DNA of 64,000 bases from Stenotrophomonas sp. UBA2302 (GTDB lineage: Bacteria > Pseudomonadota > Gammaproteobacteria > Xanthomonadales > Xanthomonadaceae): contig DDVW01000051.1 of the NCBI GenBank assembly GCA_002345545.1, forward strand, positions 20,005-84,004, given 5' to 3'. Below the pieces are notes generated by a model. That model did no database searches, was not told the origin of the DNA, and saw nothing but the letters and a program-made list of their open reading frames with translations. A program made the translations under genes and the position numbers. The stretch's first letter is position 1. Every line of letters starts with the position of its first letter. Positions 1 to 10,097 of this stretch are shown piece by piece.

Positions 1-254
1 TCGAACTCGTCGGCGGCACGGTCGGCAGCCTTGAACACGCGCGACTTGCGGAAAATGATCACCCAGCTGATGAACGAACCGGCCAGCAGCAGCAGCACGA
101 TCAGCTTGACCGGGATGCTCGCCTTGAGCATCAGCTCCAGATAGTTGATGCCGCCATGACTGGCCTGCGCAACAGTCTGCGCGGCCGCGGCGCTGACATC
201 CGCCGGCAGGGCCTCGGTCACGGTGGCCTGCAGGGCCAGAAGCAAAGCGATCAT
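1..254 (-). CDS. tolQ: TolQ, Tol-Pal system proton-channel subunit (N-terminal part)
   Basis: The first 84 codons of tolQ are present and the gene continues past the left edge. TolQ with TolR forms the inner-membrane proton-driven motor that energises TolA and the outer-membrane Tol-Pal complex during cell constriction. The visible part has a short periplasmic N-terminus followed by one strong membrane segment (about residues 48-68, Leu/Ile/Val rich, then FRKSR), as in the TolQ/ExbB/MotA family. The ATG at 252-254 was chosen because it lies 20 bp after the ybgC stop, the standard ybgC-tolQ arrangement. Identity rests on this context plus the first membrane helix; the two later helices are outside the window. 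Confidence 0.9.
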   Translation of the reverse strand, partial: MIALLLALQATVTEALPADVSAAAAQTVAQASHGGINYLELMLKASIPVKLIVLLLLAGSFISWVIIFRKSRVFKAADRAADEF

Positions 255-274
255 CCGATCTTCCTCAGTGTTGC

Positions 275-700
275 CTAAGCGGTTTTTGTTTGAAGGGGTT
301 GAAGTGTTGCGTACAGCGTTTCATCGATGGGTTGCGGGCGGAAATCCGCAGCACCGACAGCGGCAAGCCGGACCTGCGCACTGACCAGCACCTGGTCCCC
401 GCGCATTACCGCCTGCGCCATCAGCAGGCTGGCCCGCCGGCATTGCACCAGTTCCACCGTGGTGGTCAGCACATCGTCCAGCTTGGCCGGCTTGAGGAAA
501 TCCAGGTTCATGGCACGGACCACGAACACCTGCCCGCCACCGCTGCGCATGGCTTCCTGTCCATATCCCAGCGCGCGCATCCACTCGGTGCGCGTCCGTT
601 CCATGAAGGCCACGTAGCGTGCGTGGTAGACCACTCCACCGGCGTCGGTATCTTCCCAGTAAATGCGTGTCGGCCAACTGAACCGCGCCTCAACCGTCAT
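275..700 (-). CDS. ybgC: YbgC-type acyl-CoA thioesterase of the tol-pal operon
   Basis: A 141-residue hotdog-fold thioesterase, first gene of the tol-pal operon. YbgC hydrolyses acyl-CoA thioesters and is associated with phospholipid metabolism at the membrane. The signature [16 protein letters not shown] near residues 14-29 contains the catalytic Asp of the 4-hydroxybenzoyl-CoA thioesterase-type active site. Length is normal for the family. The start at 700 overlaps the end of ruvB by 11 bp, so the two genes are probably translationally coupled. tolQ follows after 20 bp. Confidence 0.95.
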   Translation of the reverse strand: MTVEARFSWPTRIYWEDTDAGGVVYHARYVAFMERTRTEWMRALGYGQEAMRSGGGQVFVVRAMNLDFLKPAKLDDVLTTTVELVQCRRASLLMAQAVMRGDQVLVSAQVRLAAVGAADFRPQPIDETLYATLQPLQTKTA

Positions 701-1736
701 CGCGCTGCTCCACGAACAGGTCGGCTGCGACCGGTGCCGCCTTGGGCGTCAGCCCCATGTGCCGGTAAGCCTTGTGGGTGGCCATGCGACCGCGCGCGGT
801 ACGCACCAGAAACCCCTGCTGGATCAGGTAGGGCTCGACCACGTCCTCCAGCGTGCCGCGCTCTTCCGACAGCGCCGCCGCCAGCGACTCGATGCCGACC
901 GGGCCGCCATCGAAGTAGTCGACCATGGTGCGCAGCAGTCGCCGGTCCAATTCGTCGAACCCTTCCGGATCGACTTTGAGCATCTGCATCGCTGCCTGCG
1001 CGACAGCCTGGTCGATGTGGCCGGCGGCCCTGACCTGCGCATAGTCGCGCACACGCCGCAGCAGACGGTTGGCGATACGCGGGGTGCCGCGCGAACGCCG
1101 GGCGATCTCACCGGCGCCCTCGGCACTGCAGTCGATACCGAGAATCTGCGCCGAGCGCCGCACGATGCGGGTCAACTCTTCGGCCGAATAGAACTCCAGC
1201 CGCTGCACGATGCCGAAGCGGTCACGCAGCGGCGCGGTCAGCAGCCCGGCGCGGGTGGTGGCGCCGATCAACGTGAACGGCGGCAGGTCGAGCTTGATCG
1301 AGCGTGCGGCCGGGCCCTCGCCGATCATGATGTCGATCTGGAAATCCTCCATCGCCGGATACAGCACTTCCTCCACCACTGGTGAAAGACGATGGATCTC
1401 GTCGATGAACAGCACGTCATGCGGCTGCAGGTTGGTCAGCAGCGCGGCCAGATCACCCGCCTTCTCGATCACCGGCCCGGAAGTCACCCGCAGCGCCACG
1501 CCCAGCTCGTTGGCGATGACGTGGCTGAGCGTGGTCTTGCCCAGCCCCGGCGGGCCGAAAATGAGCACATGGTCCAGCGCCTCGCGGCGTGATTTGGCGG
1601 CCTGGATGTAGATGTCCAGTTGCTCGCGCACCGGCGCCTGGCCCAGATAATCGGCCAGGCTGCGCGGGCGGATGCTGGCGTCGGCGACCTCGTCTTCCCG
1701 GGTGGCGCCAGCGCCGATGATGCGGTCGTCAGTCAT
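690..1736 (-). CDS. ruvB: RuvB, Holliday junction branch-migration helicase
   Basis: A 348-residue AAA+ ATPase that, with RuvA, drives branch migration of Holliday junctions during recombinational repair. Visible landmarks are the Walker A motif GPPGLGKTT, Walker B-type DEIHR, the sensor GATTRAG and the C-terminal winged-helix DNA-binding region with [14 protein letters not shown]. The chosen start is the ATG giving [10 protein letters not shown]; an in-frame ATG 18 bp upstream would add six residues that are not typical of the family. It is separated from ruvA-ruvC by the kup gene, although all lie on the same strand with short gaps and may share transcription. Confidence 0.97.
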   Translation of the reverse strand: MTDDRIIGAGATREDEVADASIRPRSLADYLGQAPVREQLDIYIQAAKSRREALDHVLIFGPPGLGKTTLSHVIANELGVALRVTSGPVIEKAGDLAALLTNLQPHDVLFIDEIHRLSPVVEEVLYPAMEDFQIDIMIGEGPAARSIKLDLPPFTLIGATTRAGLLTAPLRDRFGIVQRLEFYSAEELTRIVRRSAQILGIDCSAEGAGEIARRSRGTPRIANRLLRRVRDYAQVRAAGHIDQAVAQAAMQMLKVDPEGFDELDRRLLRTMVDYFDGGPVGIESLAAALSEERGTLEDVVEPYLIQQGFLVRTARGRMATHKAYRHMGLTPKAAPVAADLFVEQRDDG

Positions 1737-1782
1737 CACGCAATTATGCGGCAAGCACGCGGCAAGTCACGACCATCGCCGT

Positions 1783-3699
1783 TCAGATCTCCACCTGCGC
1801 ACCCAGCTCCACCAGCCGGTTGCCCGGAATGCGGAAGAAACCGGTAGCCGGGGCCGCATTGCGGTGCATGAAGGCGAACAGCTTGTCGCGCCAGATCGGC
1901 ATGCCACGGTTCGCGCCGGAGACGATGGTTTCGCGGCTGGCGAAGAAGGTGGTGTCCATCGGATCGAAATAGATGCCGCCATGATCGCAGGAACGCATCA
2001 GCGCCAGCGGTACATCCGGGGTTTCCATGAAGCCGAAGCGCAGGATGATGCGGTGGAAATCGTCGCCGATGGATTCGATCTTCAGGCGCTGCGCCTCCGG
2101 CGCATAGGGCACCGGCCAGGTCTCCACATGCAGGAACACGTTGCGCTCGTGCAGCACCTTGTTGTGCTTGAGGTTGTGCATCAGCGCGTGCGGCACCACG
2201 CCGGGATCGGCGGTGAGGAACACCGCCGTGCCGGGCACGCGCACCGGCGGCGCCAGCATCAGCCCGGGCAGGAAGGTGTCGATGCGGATGCCGTCCTTGC
2301 GGATCTCGTCACGCAGCAGTTCGCGGCCACGCCGCCAGGTCCGCATCATCGTGAACAGCGCCAGCCCCAGCACCACCGGGAACCAGGCACCCTGCAGCAG
2401 TTTGGCACCGTTGGCGATCACAAAGCCCACATCGATGAAGAGGAACACCACGCACAAGGCGAGGATGCCGCGCCATGCACGCGGCCACAGCGCGCGTGCC
2501 ACCAGCGCCAGCAACAGGGTATCGATCAGCATCGTCGCCGACACCGAGATGCCGTAGGCCACGGCCAGATTGCTGGAGCTGCGGAACGCCAGCACCAGTC
2601 CGAACACCATCACCGCCAGTCCCCAGTTGATGCCGGGGATGTAGATCTGGCCGATGGTGTCGTGCGAGGTATGCAGGATGCGCATGCGCGGGATGTAACC
2701 CAGCTGCATGGCCTGGCGCGACACCGAGAACGCGCCGGTGATCACCGACTGGCTGGCGATCACCGCCGCCATCGTCGCCAGGATGATCATCGGATACAGC
2801 GCCCAGCCCGGCACCGCCTCGAAGAACGGGTTGGACACCGCTTCGGGCCGCTGCAGCACCAGCGCGCCCTGGCCGAGGTAGTTCAGCACCAGGCACGGCA
2901 ACACGAAGAAATACCAGGCATGACGGATCGGCGGCGCACCGAAATGACCCATGTCCGCATACAGCGCCTCGCCACCGGTCACCGCCAGCACCACCGCACC
3001 GAGGATGAAGATGCCCTGCCAGCCGTGGTCCAGGAAGAAGCGTGCGCCCCACAGCGGATTGAAGGCCTTGAGCACTTCCGGCGCGTTGATCACGTTCCAG
3101 ATGCCGATCGCCGCCAGCGACAGGAACCACAGCGTCGTCACCGGGCCGAACACCTTGCCGACCTTCGCGGTGCCGAAGCGCTGCGCGGCGAACACCGCCG
3201 CCAGCACCACCAGCGTGATCGGCACCACGAAGGGCTTGAGTCCCGGTGCGGCAACTTCCAGCCCTTCGACCGCACCCAGCACCGAAATGGCCGGCGTGAT
3301 CACGCCATCGCCGAAGAACAGCGAGGCGCCGAAGATGCCGAGGATGCCGACCACATAGGCCGAGCGCGAGCCGTTGCGCAAGGTGCGCTGGGCCAGCGCC
3401 ATCAGCGCCATGATGCCGCCCTCGCCGTTGTTGTCAGCACGCATGATGATGGTCACGTACTTGAGCGTGACCACCATGTTCAGCGCCCAGAACGCCAGCG
3501 ACAGCACGCCCAGCACGGTGTCGTGATCGCTGTTGAGGCCGTAGTGGGGCGAGAATGCCTCCTTCAGCGTGTACAGCGGGCTGGTGCCGATGTCGCCGAA
3601 CACCACGCCGATGGCGCCGATGACCAGCGCCAGCCCCCCGACGGTACCGTGACCATTGGACTGCCCGGAAGACTCAGACTGCGGCGACGCGTGGGACAT
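1783..3699 (-). CDS. kup: Kup-family low-affinity potassium transporter
   Basis: A 638-residue KUP/HAK/KT potassium uptake protein, probably a K+/H+ symporter in the inner membrane. The N-terminal hydrophobic part has about 12 helices and contains the family sequences [10 protein letters not shown] (about residues 36-45) and [16 protein letters not shown] hydrophilic cytoplasmic tail of roughly 180 residues follows. Length matches E. coli Kup (622 residues). It sits between ruvA (42 bp away) and ruvB (46 bp away), interrupting the ruv genes. No regulatory element specific to potassium was recognised. Confidence 0.95.
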   Translation of the reverse strand: MSHASPQSESSGQSNGHGTVGGLALVIGAIGVVFGDIGTSPLYTLKEAFSPHYGLNSDHDTVLGVLSLAFWALNMVVTLKYVTIIMRADNNGEGGIMALMALAQRTLRNGSRSAYVVGILGIFGASLFFGDGVITPAISVLGAVEGLEVAAPGLKPFVVPITLVVLAAVFAAQRFGTAKVGKVFGPVTTLWFLSLAAIGIWNVINAPEVLKAFNPLWGARFFLDHGWQGIFILGAVVLAVTGGEALYADMGHFGAPPIRHAWYFFVLPCLVLNYLGQGALVLQRPEAVSNPFFEAVPGWALYPMIILATMAAVIASQSVITGAFSVSRQAMQLGYIPRMRILHTSHDTIGQIYIPGINWGLAVMVFGLVLAFRSSSNLAVAYGISVSATMLIDTLLLALVARALWPRAWRGILALCVVFLFIDVGFVIANGAKLLQGAWFPVVLGLALFTMMRTWRRGRELLRDEIRKDGIRIDTFLPGLMLAPPVRVPGTAVFLTADPGVVPHALMHNLKHNKVLHERNVFLHVETWPVPYAPEAQRLKIESIGDDFHRIILRFGFMETPDVPLALMRSCDHGGIYFDPMDTTFFASRETIVSGANRGMPIWRDKLFAFMHRNAAPATGFFRIPGNRLVELGAQVEI

Positions 3700-3741
3700 G
3701 GATGCCTCGATTGGCGACGTACCGGCGGAAAAAGAGTGGAC

Positions 3742-4329
3742 TCAGCGCAACGCCGATTGCAACGCCTTGCGGATGACGGTGGCGACATCGTCACCGTCGG
3801 CGACCGCATCGCGTGCCATCTTCGCCGCTTCGGCGGGCTTGTAACCGAGCTGCTGCAGCGCCACCGTCGCCTCCGACACCGGGTCGTTGCCCAGTTGTCC
3901 GGCAATCGGCGCGCCGCCACCGCTGAAATTGGCCGCGCGGTCGCGCAGCTCCACGATCATGCGCTCGGCGGTCTTCTTGCCGATCCCGGGAATCCGGGTC
4001 AGCGCGGTGATGTCACCGGTCTGGATCAGCCGCGCGAACTCCTCGACACTGGCACCCGACAGCACCGCCAGCGCGATCCGCGCACCGATGCCCGACACCT
4101 TCTGCACATCGCGGAACAGCCGGCGCTCGCCCTCGCGCAGGAAGCCGTACAGCGAGACGCTGTCCTCCTTCTGCGCGTAATGGGTGAACAGGATGACCTC
4201 GCGACCGACATCGGGCAGGTCATAGAAGGTGCTCATCGGCGCTTCCAGCTCGTAACCGACGCCATTGACGTCGATCACCAGCCACGGCGGCGCCTTGTAG
4301 GCGAGGATGCCACGCAGGCGTCCGATCAT
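3742..4329 (-). CDS. ruvA: RuvA, Holliday junction DNA-binding subunit
   Basis: A 195-residue protein that binds the four-way junction and loads RuvB. The N-terminal OB-fold begins [12 protein letters not shown]. Two helix-hairpin-helix elements follow ([16 protein letters not shown] and [15 protein letters not shown]), then a flexible linker and a C-terminal domain III for RuvB contact. The reading frame is open 111 bp further upstream into ruvC, but the ATG at 4329 is preceded by a good GAGGAGC ribosome site and matches the family N-terminus. Only 10 bp separate it from the ruvC stop, so it is part of a ruvCA operon. Confidence 0.97.
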   Translation of the reverse strand: MIGRLRGILAYKAPPWLVIDVNGVGYELEAPMSTFYDLPDVGREVILFTHYAQKEDSVSLYGFLREGERRLFRDVQKVSGIGARIALAVLSGASVEEFARLIQTGDITALTRIPGIGKKTAERMIVELRDRAANFSGGGAPIAGQLGNDPVSEATVALQQLGYKPAEAAKMARDAVADGDDVATVIRKALQSALR

Positions 4330-4339
4330 TTCCAGCTCC

Positions 4340-4861
4340 TCATTTGCGACTCCACGCCTGGCGCACATCCACGCCCAGCCGGTTGGCGGTGGCGCGCACA
4401 TGCGCATGGGTGATGGCCACGGCCAGCGCATCGGCGGCATCGGCCTGCAGCTTGCCCTTCAGATTCAACATCAGGCCCACCATATGCTGGACCTGCTCCT
4501 TCTGCGCGCTGCCACGCCCGACCACCGCCAGCTTGATCTCGGTGGCCGCATATTCGCTGACCGGCAGATCGCGCATCACCACCGCGCAGATCGCCGCACC
4601 GCGCGCCTGCCCCAGCTTCAGCGCCGAATCGGCGTTCTTGGCCATGAACACCTTTTCGATGGCCACTTCCTGCGGCCGGTATTCCTCGATCAGCGCATGC
4701 AGGCCATCGGCCAGCCGCTTCAGCCGCTGGGCGAAGCCGTCCGCCCCCAGCAGCACCAGCGGCCCGTGATAGACCGGGCTGGCCCGCCCGCTGGCGTCGA
4801 TGTCGATGATGCCGACACCGGTGCGCTGCGAGCCGGGGTCAATGCCGAGGATGCGTGTCAT
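4340..4861 (-). CDS. ruvC: RuvC, Holliday junction resolvase
   Basis: A 173-residue endonuclease that cuts Holliday junctions symmetrically, acting with RuvAB. The N-terminus [15 protein letters not shown] carries the first catalytic Asp. The acidic residues of the later motifs are visible in VAIEKVF and in the C-terminal [12 protein letters not shown]. The start at 4861 removes 14 atypical residues from the longest open frame. It lies 69 bp downstream of yebC and 10 bp upstream of ruvA, the usual yebC-ruvC-ruvA order. Confidence 0.96.
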   Translation of the reverse strand: MTRILGIDPGSQRTGVGIIDIDASGRASPVYHGPLVLLGADGFAQRLKRLADGLHALIEEYRPQEVAIEKVFMAKNADSALKLGQARGAAICAVVMRDLPVSEYAATEIKLAVVGRGSAQKEQVQHMVGLMLNLKGKLQADAADALAVAITHAHVRATANRLGVDVRQAWSRK

Positions 4862-4930
4862 GGATACCTTGCAGGGTCGGGAACAGCGGCCATGGTCCCG
4901 CACCGCCGTCTCACCCCATGGGACAGCGGC

Positions 4931-5662
4931 TCAGAGGCCTTCGATGCTGGCCTGGTCGACATTGGAATACACCCCCTGCACGTCATCGAGGTCTTCCAGC
5001 ATGTCCAGCAGCTTCTTGACCTGCAGTGCGACATCGCCTTCCACGACGATGTCGTTGTCGGCACGGAACGTGATTTCGGCATGGTCCGGAGCCAGCGCCG
5101 CCGCCTCCATCGCCTCCTTCACCGCCAGGAACGATTCGGGCGTGGTGATCACGTCGATCGCGCCATCTTCCGGATAGACCGCGATGTCGTCGGCACCGGC
5201 CTCGATCGCCGCTTCGGTGATCGCCTCCTCGCTCGCACCGGGCGCATAGGCCAGCACGCCCAGCCGCTTGAACATGAAAGCCACCGAACCTTCGGTGCCC
5301 ATGTTGCCGCCATTGCGCGAAAAGGCATGGCGCACGTCGGCCACGGTACGCACGCGGTTGTCGGTCAGGCAGTCGACGATCACCGCCACGCCGCCCGGCG
5401 CATAGCCCTCGTAGCGCACTTCTTCGTACTCGACGCCTTCCAGCTCACCGGTGGCCTTCTTGATCGCACGCTCGATCACGTCCTTGGACATGTTCGCCGC
5501 CATGCCCTTGTCCATCGCCGTGCGCAGCCGCGGGTTGTTGTTGGGGTCTCCTCCACCGCCGCGTGCCGCCACGCTGATCTCACGGATGATCTTGGTGAAA
5601 ATCTTGCCGCGCTTCGCGTCAGACGCGTTCTTGCGGCCTTCGATGGAAGGACCTCTACCCAT
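4931..5662 (-). CDS. yebC: YebC/PmpR-family DNA-binding protein
   Basis: A 243-residue member of the YebC/TACO1 family. Relatives act as DNA-binding regulators (PmpR in Pseudomonas) or promote translation of difficult proline stretches. The family core [15 protein letters not shown] occurs near residues 15-29, and [13 protein letters not shown] follows. The N-terminus [11 protein letters not shown] differs from the E. coli MAGHSKW form. A start five codons further upstream is possible but less likely. The acidic C-terminal domain ([13 protein letters not shown]) is intact. It leads the ruvCA cluster on the minus strand. Confidence 0.9.
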   Translation of the reverse strand: MGRGPSIEGRKNASDAKRGKIFTKIIREISVAARGGGGDPNNNPRLRTAMDKGMAANMSKDVIERAIKKATGELEGVEYEEVRYEGYAPGGVAVIVDCLTDNRVRTVADVRHAFSRNGGNMGTEGSVAFMFKRLGVLAYAPGASEEAITEAAIEAGADDIAVYPEDGAIDVITTPESFLAVKEAMEAAALAPDHAEITFRADNDIVVEGDVALQVKKLLDMLEDLDDVQGVYSNVDQASIEGL

Positions 5663-5726
5663 GGCGATACCGTACATCTGTCAGGAACAGGGCGTGGATT
5701 CTAACCGATCGCCCGGCTCCGGCCGC

Positions 5727-6359
5727 TCAGGCGACCTGTCGCACCGGGCGTTGCAGGAAGCGCCCCTCGCGCAGGAACGTCGCGGTCTGCAGCGCCCCCT
5801 CCGGTGACAGCACCAGCCCGCTGTGGCTGGCCGCCACCACGCAATGATCGGCCAGGCCCGGCAAGCGGGTCTCAGCCAGCGCCACGGTGCCGTCGGAGTC
5901 GGCATGCACCGCGCCCAGCAGCGCGCCCAGCCCGTGCGGCACCGAACCGGCCACCAGCCCGACCTCGGCCCGTCCCTTCCACTCCGGCAACCCATGAAGC
6001 AGCAGGCCACCACTACGCCCGAGCGCCGCCGACCAGCCATGGCTGGCCAGCGCGCGCGCCGTTTCACTGCCACACAGCGGCGAGCCCAGGCACACCACCC
6101 GCGGCACCTCCAGCTCGGGCGCCACCCGCAGCGCTTCCAGCGCCACCAGCCCGCCCAGGCTGTGGCCGACCAGCGCGACCGGGCCGGCAGCACGCAAGCG
6201 TTCCACCAGCTGCGGCACCGCCACTTCCGGGCCGCCGAACACACTGGGATAGCCGAAGGTGTCGACCGTGAATCCCTGCGCACGCAGCCGCCACGCCAGC
6301 GGCCCTACCCAGGCGCGGGCGTTCCAGATGCCGTGCAGCAACACTATCCGCGATGTCAT
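5727..6359 (-). CDS. alpha/beta-hydrolase, lipase/esterase-like
   Basis: A 210-residue alpha/beta-hydrolase. The N-terminal strand and oxyanion turn read IVLLHGIWNARAW. The nucleophile elbow GHSLGG supplies the Ser at about residue 75. A second-to-last acidic site (HADSDGTVAL) and a C-terminal His in AASHSGLVLSP complete a plausible catalytic triad. It resembles small PGAP1/lipase-type hydrolases. No signal peptide is seen, so it is probably cytoplasmic. The substrate cannot be read from sequence. It stands alone between yebC and a GNAT gene on the same strand. Confidence 0.8.
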   Translation of the reverse strand: MTSRIVLLHGIWNARAWVGPLAWRLRAQGFTVDTFGYPSVFGGPEVAVPQLVERLRAAGPVALVGHSLGGLVALEALRVAPELEVPRVVCLGSPLCGSETARALASHGWSAALGRSGGLLLHGLPEWKGRAEVGLVAGSVPHGLGALLGAVHADSDGTVALAETRLPGLADHCVVAASHSGLVLSPEGALQTATFLREGRFLQRPVRQVA

Positions 6360-6456
6360 CCATACCCCCCGCGCCACACCCGGCGCCCGTCACCGACAGG
6401 CAAGTGATAACCGCCACACCGCCAATCGCAGGTGAAGCCGGCAATCGGCAATGGCT

Positions 6457-6981
6457 TCAAGGGGTGCGGCGCAGGATGAACTCCCGGTCGCGGACGCGCC
6501 CGACCGGGAACTCGTACTCGCCGGCCTTCTCGAACCCATGCCGGCCATAGAAGCGCTGTGCGCCGAAGTTTTCCGACCATACCCCGATCCACAAGGTACG
6601 CGGGCCGTCCCGCTCCAGCCAGGCCAGCGTGGCCTCGAACAGGCGACCACCCCAGCCGTTGCCCTGATGTTCCTTGAGCAGATACAGGCGCTTGAGTTCG
6701 CCATCGCCGGGGCGCACCTGCGGATGCGGCAGGCCACACGGCCCGGCCGCGGCATGACCCACGGCTACGCCGTCACATTCGAGCAGCCACACCGCGTAAT
6801 CGGGATGCGCCAGGATCACCCGCTGGCGTTCGGCCGGATAGGCCTCGTCCAGGAACGCCTGCAGATCCTCCGGCGGGTACAGATGCCCGAAGGTTTCGAC
6901 AAACGTGCGCGTGGCCAGCGCCGACAGCGTTTCGGCATCGTCGGCAGTAGCGCGGCGGAGCGTGTAGCGATCGTCGATCAC
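6457..6981 (-). CDS. GNAT-family N-acetyltransferase
   Basis: A 174-residue GCN5-related acetyltransferase. The acetyl-CoA pyrophosphate-binding loop is HQGNGWGGRLFE (about residues 109-120), a good fit to Q/RxxGxG/A. It is preceded by the beta-4 strand LKRLYLL. The C-terminal part WSENFGAQRFYGRHGFEKAG is the conserved region closing the CoA site. The N-terminal half (TFVETFGHLYPPEDL) resembles proteins annotated as RimI/PaiA-like acetyltransferases. Substrate is unknown: it could be a protein N-terminus, a polyamine or a small amine. Confidence 0.85.
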   Translation of the reverse strand: MIDDRYTLRRATADDAETLSALATRTFVETFGHLYPPEDLQAFLDEAYPAERQRVILAHPDYAVWLLECDGVAVGHAAAGPCGLPHPQVRPGDGELKRLYLLKEHQGNGWGGRLFEATLAWLERDGPRTLWIGVWSENFGAQRFYGRHGFEKAGEYEFPVGRVRDREFILRRTP

Positions 6982-7045
6982 GTTGACTTCTGATGGATGC
7001 GGGAACAGCGTCCAATCTATTCGAAGACGCCGCCCTCAAACAGAA

Positions 7046-7077
7046 CCGCCAACGCATCCCTCCGGAGGCATTGGCGG
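7046..7077 (-). terminator. possible terminator after aspS
   Basis: An inverted repeat pairs CCGCCAA with TTGGCGG around a GC-rich inner part. Read on the minus strand it is followed by TTCTGTTT, a weak U-rich tail. It lies about 60 bp past the aspS stop, between aspS and the GNAT gene. Confidence 0.5.
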
Positions 7078-7135
7078 CCGCTGGCGCCCGGCGCTCATCG
7101 ACGCGACCGGGCAATCCTTGAGATGCAGCCGCGGC

Positions 7136-8893
7136 TTATTCCTTGGCGGCCTTTTCCCGTACCTGCACGTGCACCTCGGCCAGCTGCGCGTCGGCGATCG
7201 GCGACGGCGCGTCGGTCATCAGGCACTGTGCGCCGGTGGTCTTCGGGAACGGGATCACGTCACGGATCGACTCGGTACCGGCCATCAGCGCGGCGATGCG
7301 GTCGATACCGAAGGCGATGCCACCGTGCGGCGGTGCGCCGTAGTTCAGCGCATCCAGCAGGAAGCCAAACTTGGCGCGCGCCTCTTCGGCACCGATGCCG
7401 AGCAGCTCGAACACCGCGCTCTGCATTTCCGGACGGTGGATACGGATCGAACCGCCGCCGATCTCGTTGCCGTTGAGCACCATGTCGTAGCCGCGCGAGA
7501 CGGCGGTCTTGGCATTGGCGCGCAGCTCGGCAACATCGTCCACCGCCGGTGCGGTGAAGGGGTGATGCAGGGCGACGTAGCGCTGCTCTTCCTCGTCCCA
7601 CTCGAACATCGGGAAGTCGGTGACCCACAGCGGTGCCCAGCCGTCGGCGACCAGGTTGAAATCCTTGCCGGCCTTCAGGCGCAGCGCGCCCATGAAGTCG
7701 GAGACCTTGTTGTAGCCACCGGCACCGAAGAACACGATGTCGCCATTGCCCGCACCCACGTGCTTGAGCAGCGCGGCGAAGGCGTCATCGGCAAAGAACT
7801 TCTGGATCGGCGAGCTGATCTCGCCGTTGTCGGCGATCTTGATGTAGGCCAGCCCCTTGGCGCCGTACTTGGCGGCGTGGGCGGCGTATTCGTCGATCTG
7901 CTTGCGGGACAGCGACGCGCCACCGGGGATGCGCAGCGCGGCCACGCGGCCGTCGGCGTCATTGGCCGGGCCGGTGAACACCGCGAACTCGCTGTCCTTG
8001 ACCAGTTCGGCCACGTCGACCAGCTCCAGCGCGATGCGCAGGTCCGGCTTGTCCGAGCCGTAGCGACGCATCGCCTCGGCCCAGGTCATGCGCGGGAACT
8101 CGGCCGCCAGCTCGACGTCCACCACTTCCTTGAAAGTGGCGCGGATCATGTTCTCGACGAAATCCTGGATGTCGCGCTCGCGGACGAAGGCGAACTCCAT
8201 GTCCAGCTGGGTGAATTCGAGCTGGCGGTCGGCGCGCAGCGCTTCATCGCGGAAGCAGCGGGCAATCTGGTAGTAGCGGTCAAAGCCGGCCACCATCAGG
8301 ATCTGCTTGAACAGCTGCGGGCTCTGCGGCAGGGCGTAGAACTCGCCCGGGTGCATGCGTGCCGGCACCAGAAAGTCGCGCGCGCCTTCCGGGGTGGCCT
8401 TGGTCAGGATCGGGGTTTCGATGTCCTGGAAGCCACGGCCATCCAGATGGCGGCGCAGCGCCTGCACCAGCTTGATGCGGGTGCGCTGCATGCGCTGCAT
8501 TTCCGGGCGGCGCAGGTCCAGGTAACGGTACTTCAGGCGGGTGTCCTCGCCCGGGTTCTCATGCGCGTGGAACGGCAGCGGCGCGGCCTTGTTCAGCACG
8601 GTGATGGCGGTGGCGATGACCTCGACCTTGCCGGTCTTCATCTTGTCGTTGACCGCATGGCGCGCGCGCACCACGCCTTCCACCTGCAGCACGTCCTCGT
8701 AGCCCAGGCTGGCGGCGACGGCAAACACCTCTGCGTTGTCGATCTCCACCGTCACCTGCACGATGCCTTCGTGGTCGCGAAGATCGATGAAGCAGACACC
8801 GCCCTGGTTACGGGCGACGTCGGTCCAGCCGGCGAGAGTGACGGTTTGGCCGATCAGGGTCTCATCGACCAGGCCGCAGAAATGGGTACGCAT
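7136..8893 (-). CDS. aspS: Aspartyl-tRNA synthetase
   Basis: A 585-residue class II aminoacyl-tRNA synthetase of bacterial type. The N-terminal OB-fold anticodon-binding domain covers about residues 1-105. Class II motif 2 is seen as [19 protein letters not shown], the bacterial GAD insertion lies roughly between residues 290 and 410, and motif 3 is [15 protein letters not shown] near the C-terminus. Length matches the E. coli enzyme (590). Whether it charges only tRNA-Asp or also tRNA-Asn cannot be decided here, since gatCAB and asnS are outside the window. The start MRTHFCGLV is typical. Confidence 0.97.
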   Translation of the reverse strand: MRTHFCGLVDETLIGQTVTLAGWTDVARNQGGVCFIDLRDHEGIVQVTVEIDNAEVFAVAASLGYEDVLQVEGVVRARHAVNDKMKTGKVEVIATAITVLNKAAPLPFHAHENPGEDTRLKYRYLDLRRPEMQRMQRTRIKLVQALRRHLDGRGFQDIETPILTKATPEGARDFLVPARMHPGEFYALPQSPQLFKQILMVAGFDRYYQIARCFRDEALRADRQLEFTQLDMEFAFVRERDIQDFVENMIRATFKEVVDVELAAEFPRMTWAEAMRRYGSDKPDLRIALELVDVAELVKDSEFAVFTGPANDADGRVAALRIPGGASLSRKQIDEYAAHAAKYGAKGLAYIKIADNGEISSPIQKFFADDAFAALLKHVGAGNGDIVFFGAGGYNKVSDFMGALRLKAGKDFNLVADGWAPLWVTDFPMFEWDEEEQRYVALHHPFTAPAVDDVAELRANAKTAVSRGYDMVLNGNEIGGGSIRIHRPEMQSAVFELLGIGAEEARAKFGFLLDALNYGAPPHGGIAFGIDRIAALMAGTESIRDVIPFPKTTGAQCLMTDAPSPIADAQLAEVHVQVREKAAKE

Positions 8894-9077
8894 GGAAAAC
8901 TCCGCAGGGGGCTGCCGGTGCGCGACGGCACCGGAAAGGTTTTACCGGCCTCGGCCGGTCAAGCCGGTTATTTTGGGCCCCGGACGGTGCAGGAGCAAAT
9001 CCGGTGGCCAGTCACGCCCGCTTAAGCGGGCCGCGGCCTATAGTCAGCCACCTCTGGAACTGAATGGGGATGCCTTG

Positions 9078-10016
9078 ATGAAACGCCACCTCCTGCTCGC
9101 CCTTCTGGCCACCGCGCTTCCCGCCGCCGCGCTGGCCTCCCTGCCATTGCCCGCACACGCGCAGGCGACCCGCGCCTACGCCCCGGAGGACCTGCGCCAG
9201 CTCAACCGCGCCGACCGTGCGCGGGTGATCGAGCGTGAATATGCCGACCAGTCGCGGGGGCGCCGCATCCCCGACGACCAGATGGAGTTCTATCTGGACC
9301 AGATCAACTCCGGCTGGGGCTTCTCCCGCATCAAGCAGGACATCGCCACCTCGCTGCGTGGCAATGGCGGCGGCAACTGGAACGGGAACGGCAACGCAGG
9401 CACGATCCGCTGCGAGAGCAACGACAACCGCCAACGCGTCTGCAACACCGGCTGGCGGCGCGCCACGCTGGTGCGGCAGCTGTCCAGGACCCAGTGCATC
9501 GAAGGCCGCAACTGGGGCAGCGGCAATGGTTCGGTGTGGGTCAACAGCGGCTGTCGCGCCGAGTTCGCCGAAGGTCGTGGCAATTCGAACGGCAACTGGA
9601 ACGGCAACGCCGGCACGATCCGCTGCGAAAGCAATGACCGGCGCCACCGTGTCTGCAACACCGGCTGGCGTCGCGCCACGCTGGTGCGGCAGCTGTCCAA
9701 GGCCCAGTGCATCGAAGGCCGCAACTGGGGCAGCAGCAATGGTTCGGTGTGGGTCAACAGTGGCTGTCGCGCCGAGTTCACCGAGGCCCGCGGCCATGGC
9801 TGGGGCAACAACCAGGGCCAGATCAACAACTACACCGTCACCTGCAGCAGCGAAGACAACCGCATGCGCTCCTGTGCCTGGGACCGGCGTGCAGGCCGCC
9901 CGGTGCTGATCCAGCAGCTGTCCAAGGCCCAGTGCGTCGAAGGCCGCAATTGGGGCTACAGCGGCAACAGCCTGTGGGTCAACAACGGCTGCCGTGCCCG
10001 CTTCGGCAGCCGCTGA
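9078..10016 (+). CDS. Secreted protein with three DUF3011 repeats
   Basis: A 312-residue exported protein. The signal peptide ends near LPAHAQA (about residue 30). A helical segment follows (APEDLRQLNRADRARVIE), then Gly/Asn-rich linkers and three repeats of about 60 residues with the pattern IRCESNDxRxRVCNTGWRRA and CIEGRNWG, each with several Cys. This is the DUF3011 family, common in Xanthomonadaceae and of unknown function; the paired cysteines suggest disulfides in the periplasm or outside. The first two repeats are nearly identical and the third has diverged. The open frame extends 342 bp upstream, but the ATG at 9078 begins a clean signal peptide. Confidence 0.85.
   Translation: MKRHLLLALLATALPAAALASLPLPAHAQATRAYAPEDLRQLNRADRARVIEREYADQSRGRRIPDDQMEFYLDQINSGWGFSRIKQDIATSLRGNGGGNWNGNGNAGTIRCESNDNRQRVCNTGWRRATLVRQLSRTQCIEGRNWGSGNGSVWVNSGCRAEFAEGRGNSNGNWNGNAGTIRCESNDRRHRVCNTGWRRATLVRQLSKAQCIEGRNWGSSNGSVWVNSGCRAEFTEARGHGWGNNQGQINNYTVTCSSEDNRMRSCAWDRRAGRPVLIQQLSKAQCVEGRNWGYSGNSLWVNNGCRARFGSR
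9392..9786 (+). repeat. tandem 213-bp repeat inside the DUF3011 gene
   Basis: Two copies of a roughly 180-bp block lie 213 bp (71 codons) apart, for example CACGATCCGC at 9401 and again at 9614. They agree at most positions including many synonymous sites, so this is a recent duplication or gene conversion. A third, more diverged copy follows from about 9835. Confidence 0.85.
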
Positions 10017-10050
10017 ACGCAAGCGCCAGCCAGCAGGTCGAGAAATAAGG

Positions 10051-10075
10051 AAGGGCGCCCATCGGCGCCCTTCTT
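10051..10075 (+). terminator. rho-independent terminator after the DUF3011 gene
   Basis: A perfect 9-bp stem AAGGGCGCC / GGCGCCCTT with a CATC loop is followed by TTCTTC, starting 34 bp after the stop codon. Its AAGG base could also serve the convergent gene at 10098-10712. Confidence 0.85.
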
Positions 10076-10097
10076 CACTCATGGCTAAAGACGTGGT

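Noticed and set aside
1672..4413. 913-codon open frame on the plus strand opposite ruvB, kup and ruvA
   Set aside because: It mirrors three clearly recognised genes; its His/Arg/Gln-rich translation is typical of an antisense frame in GC-rich DNA.
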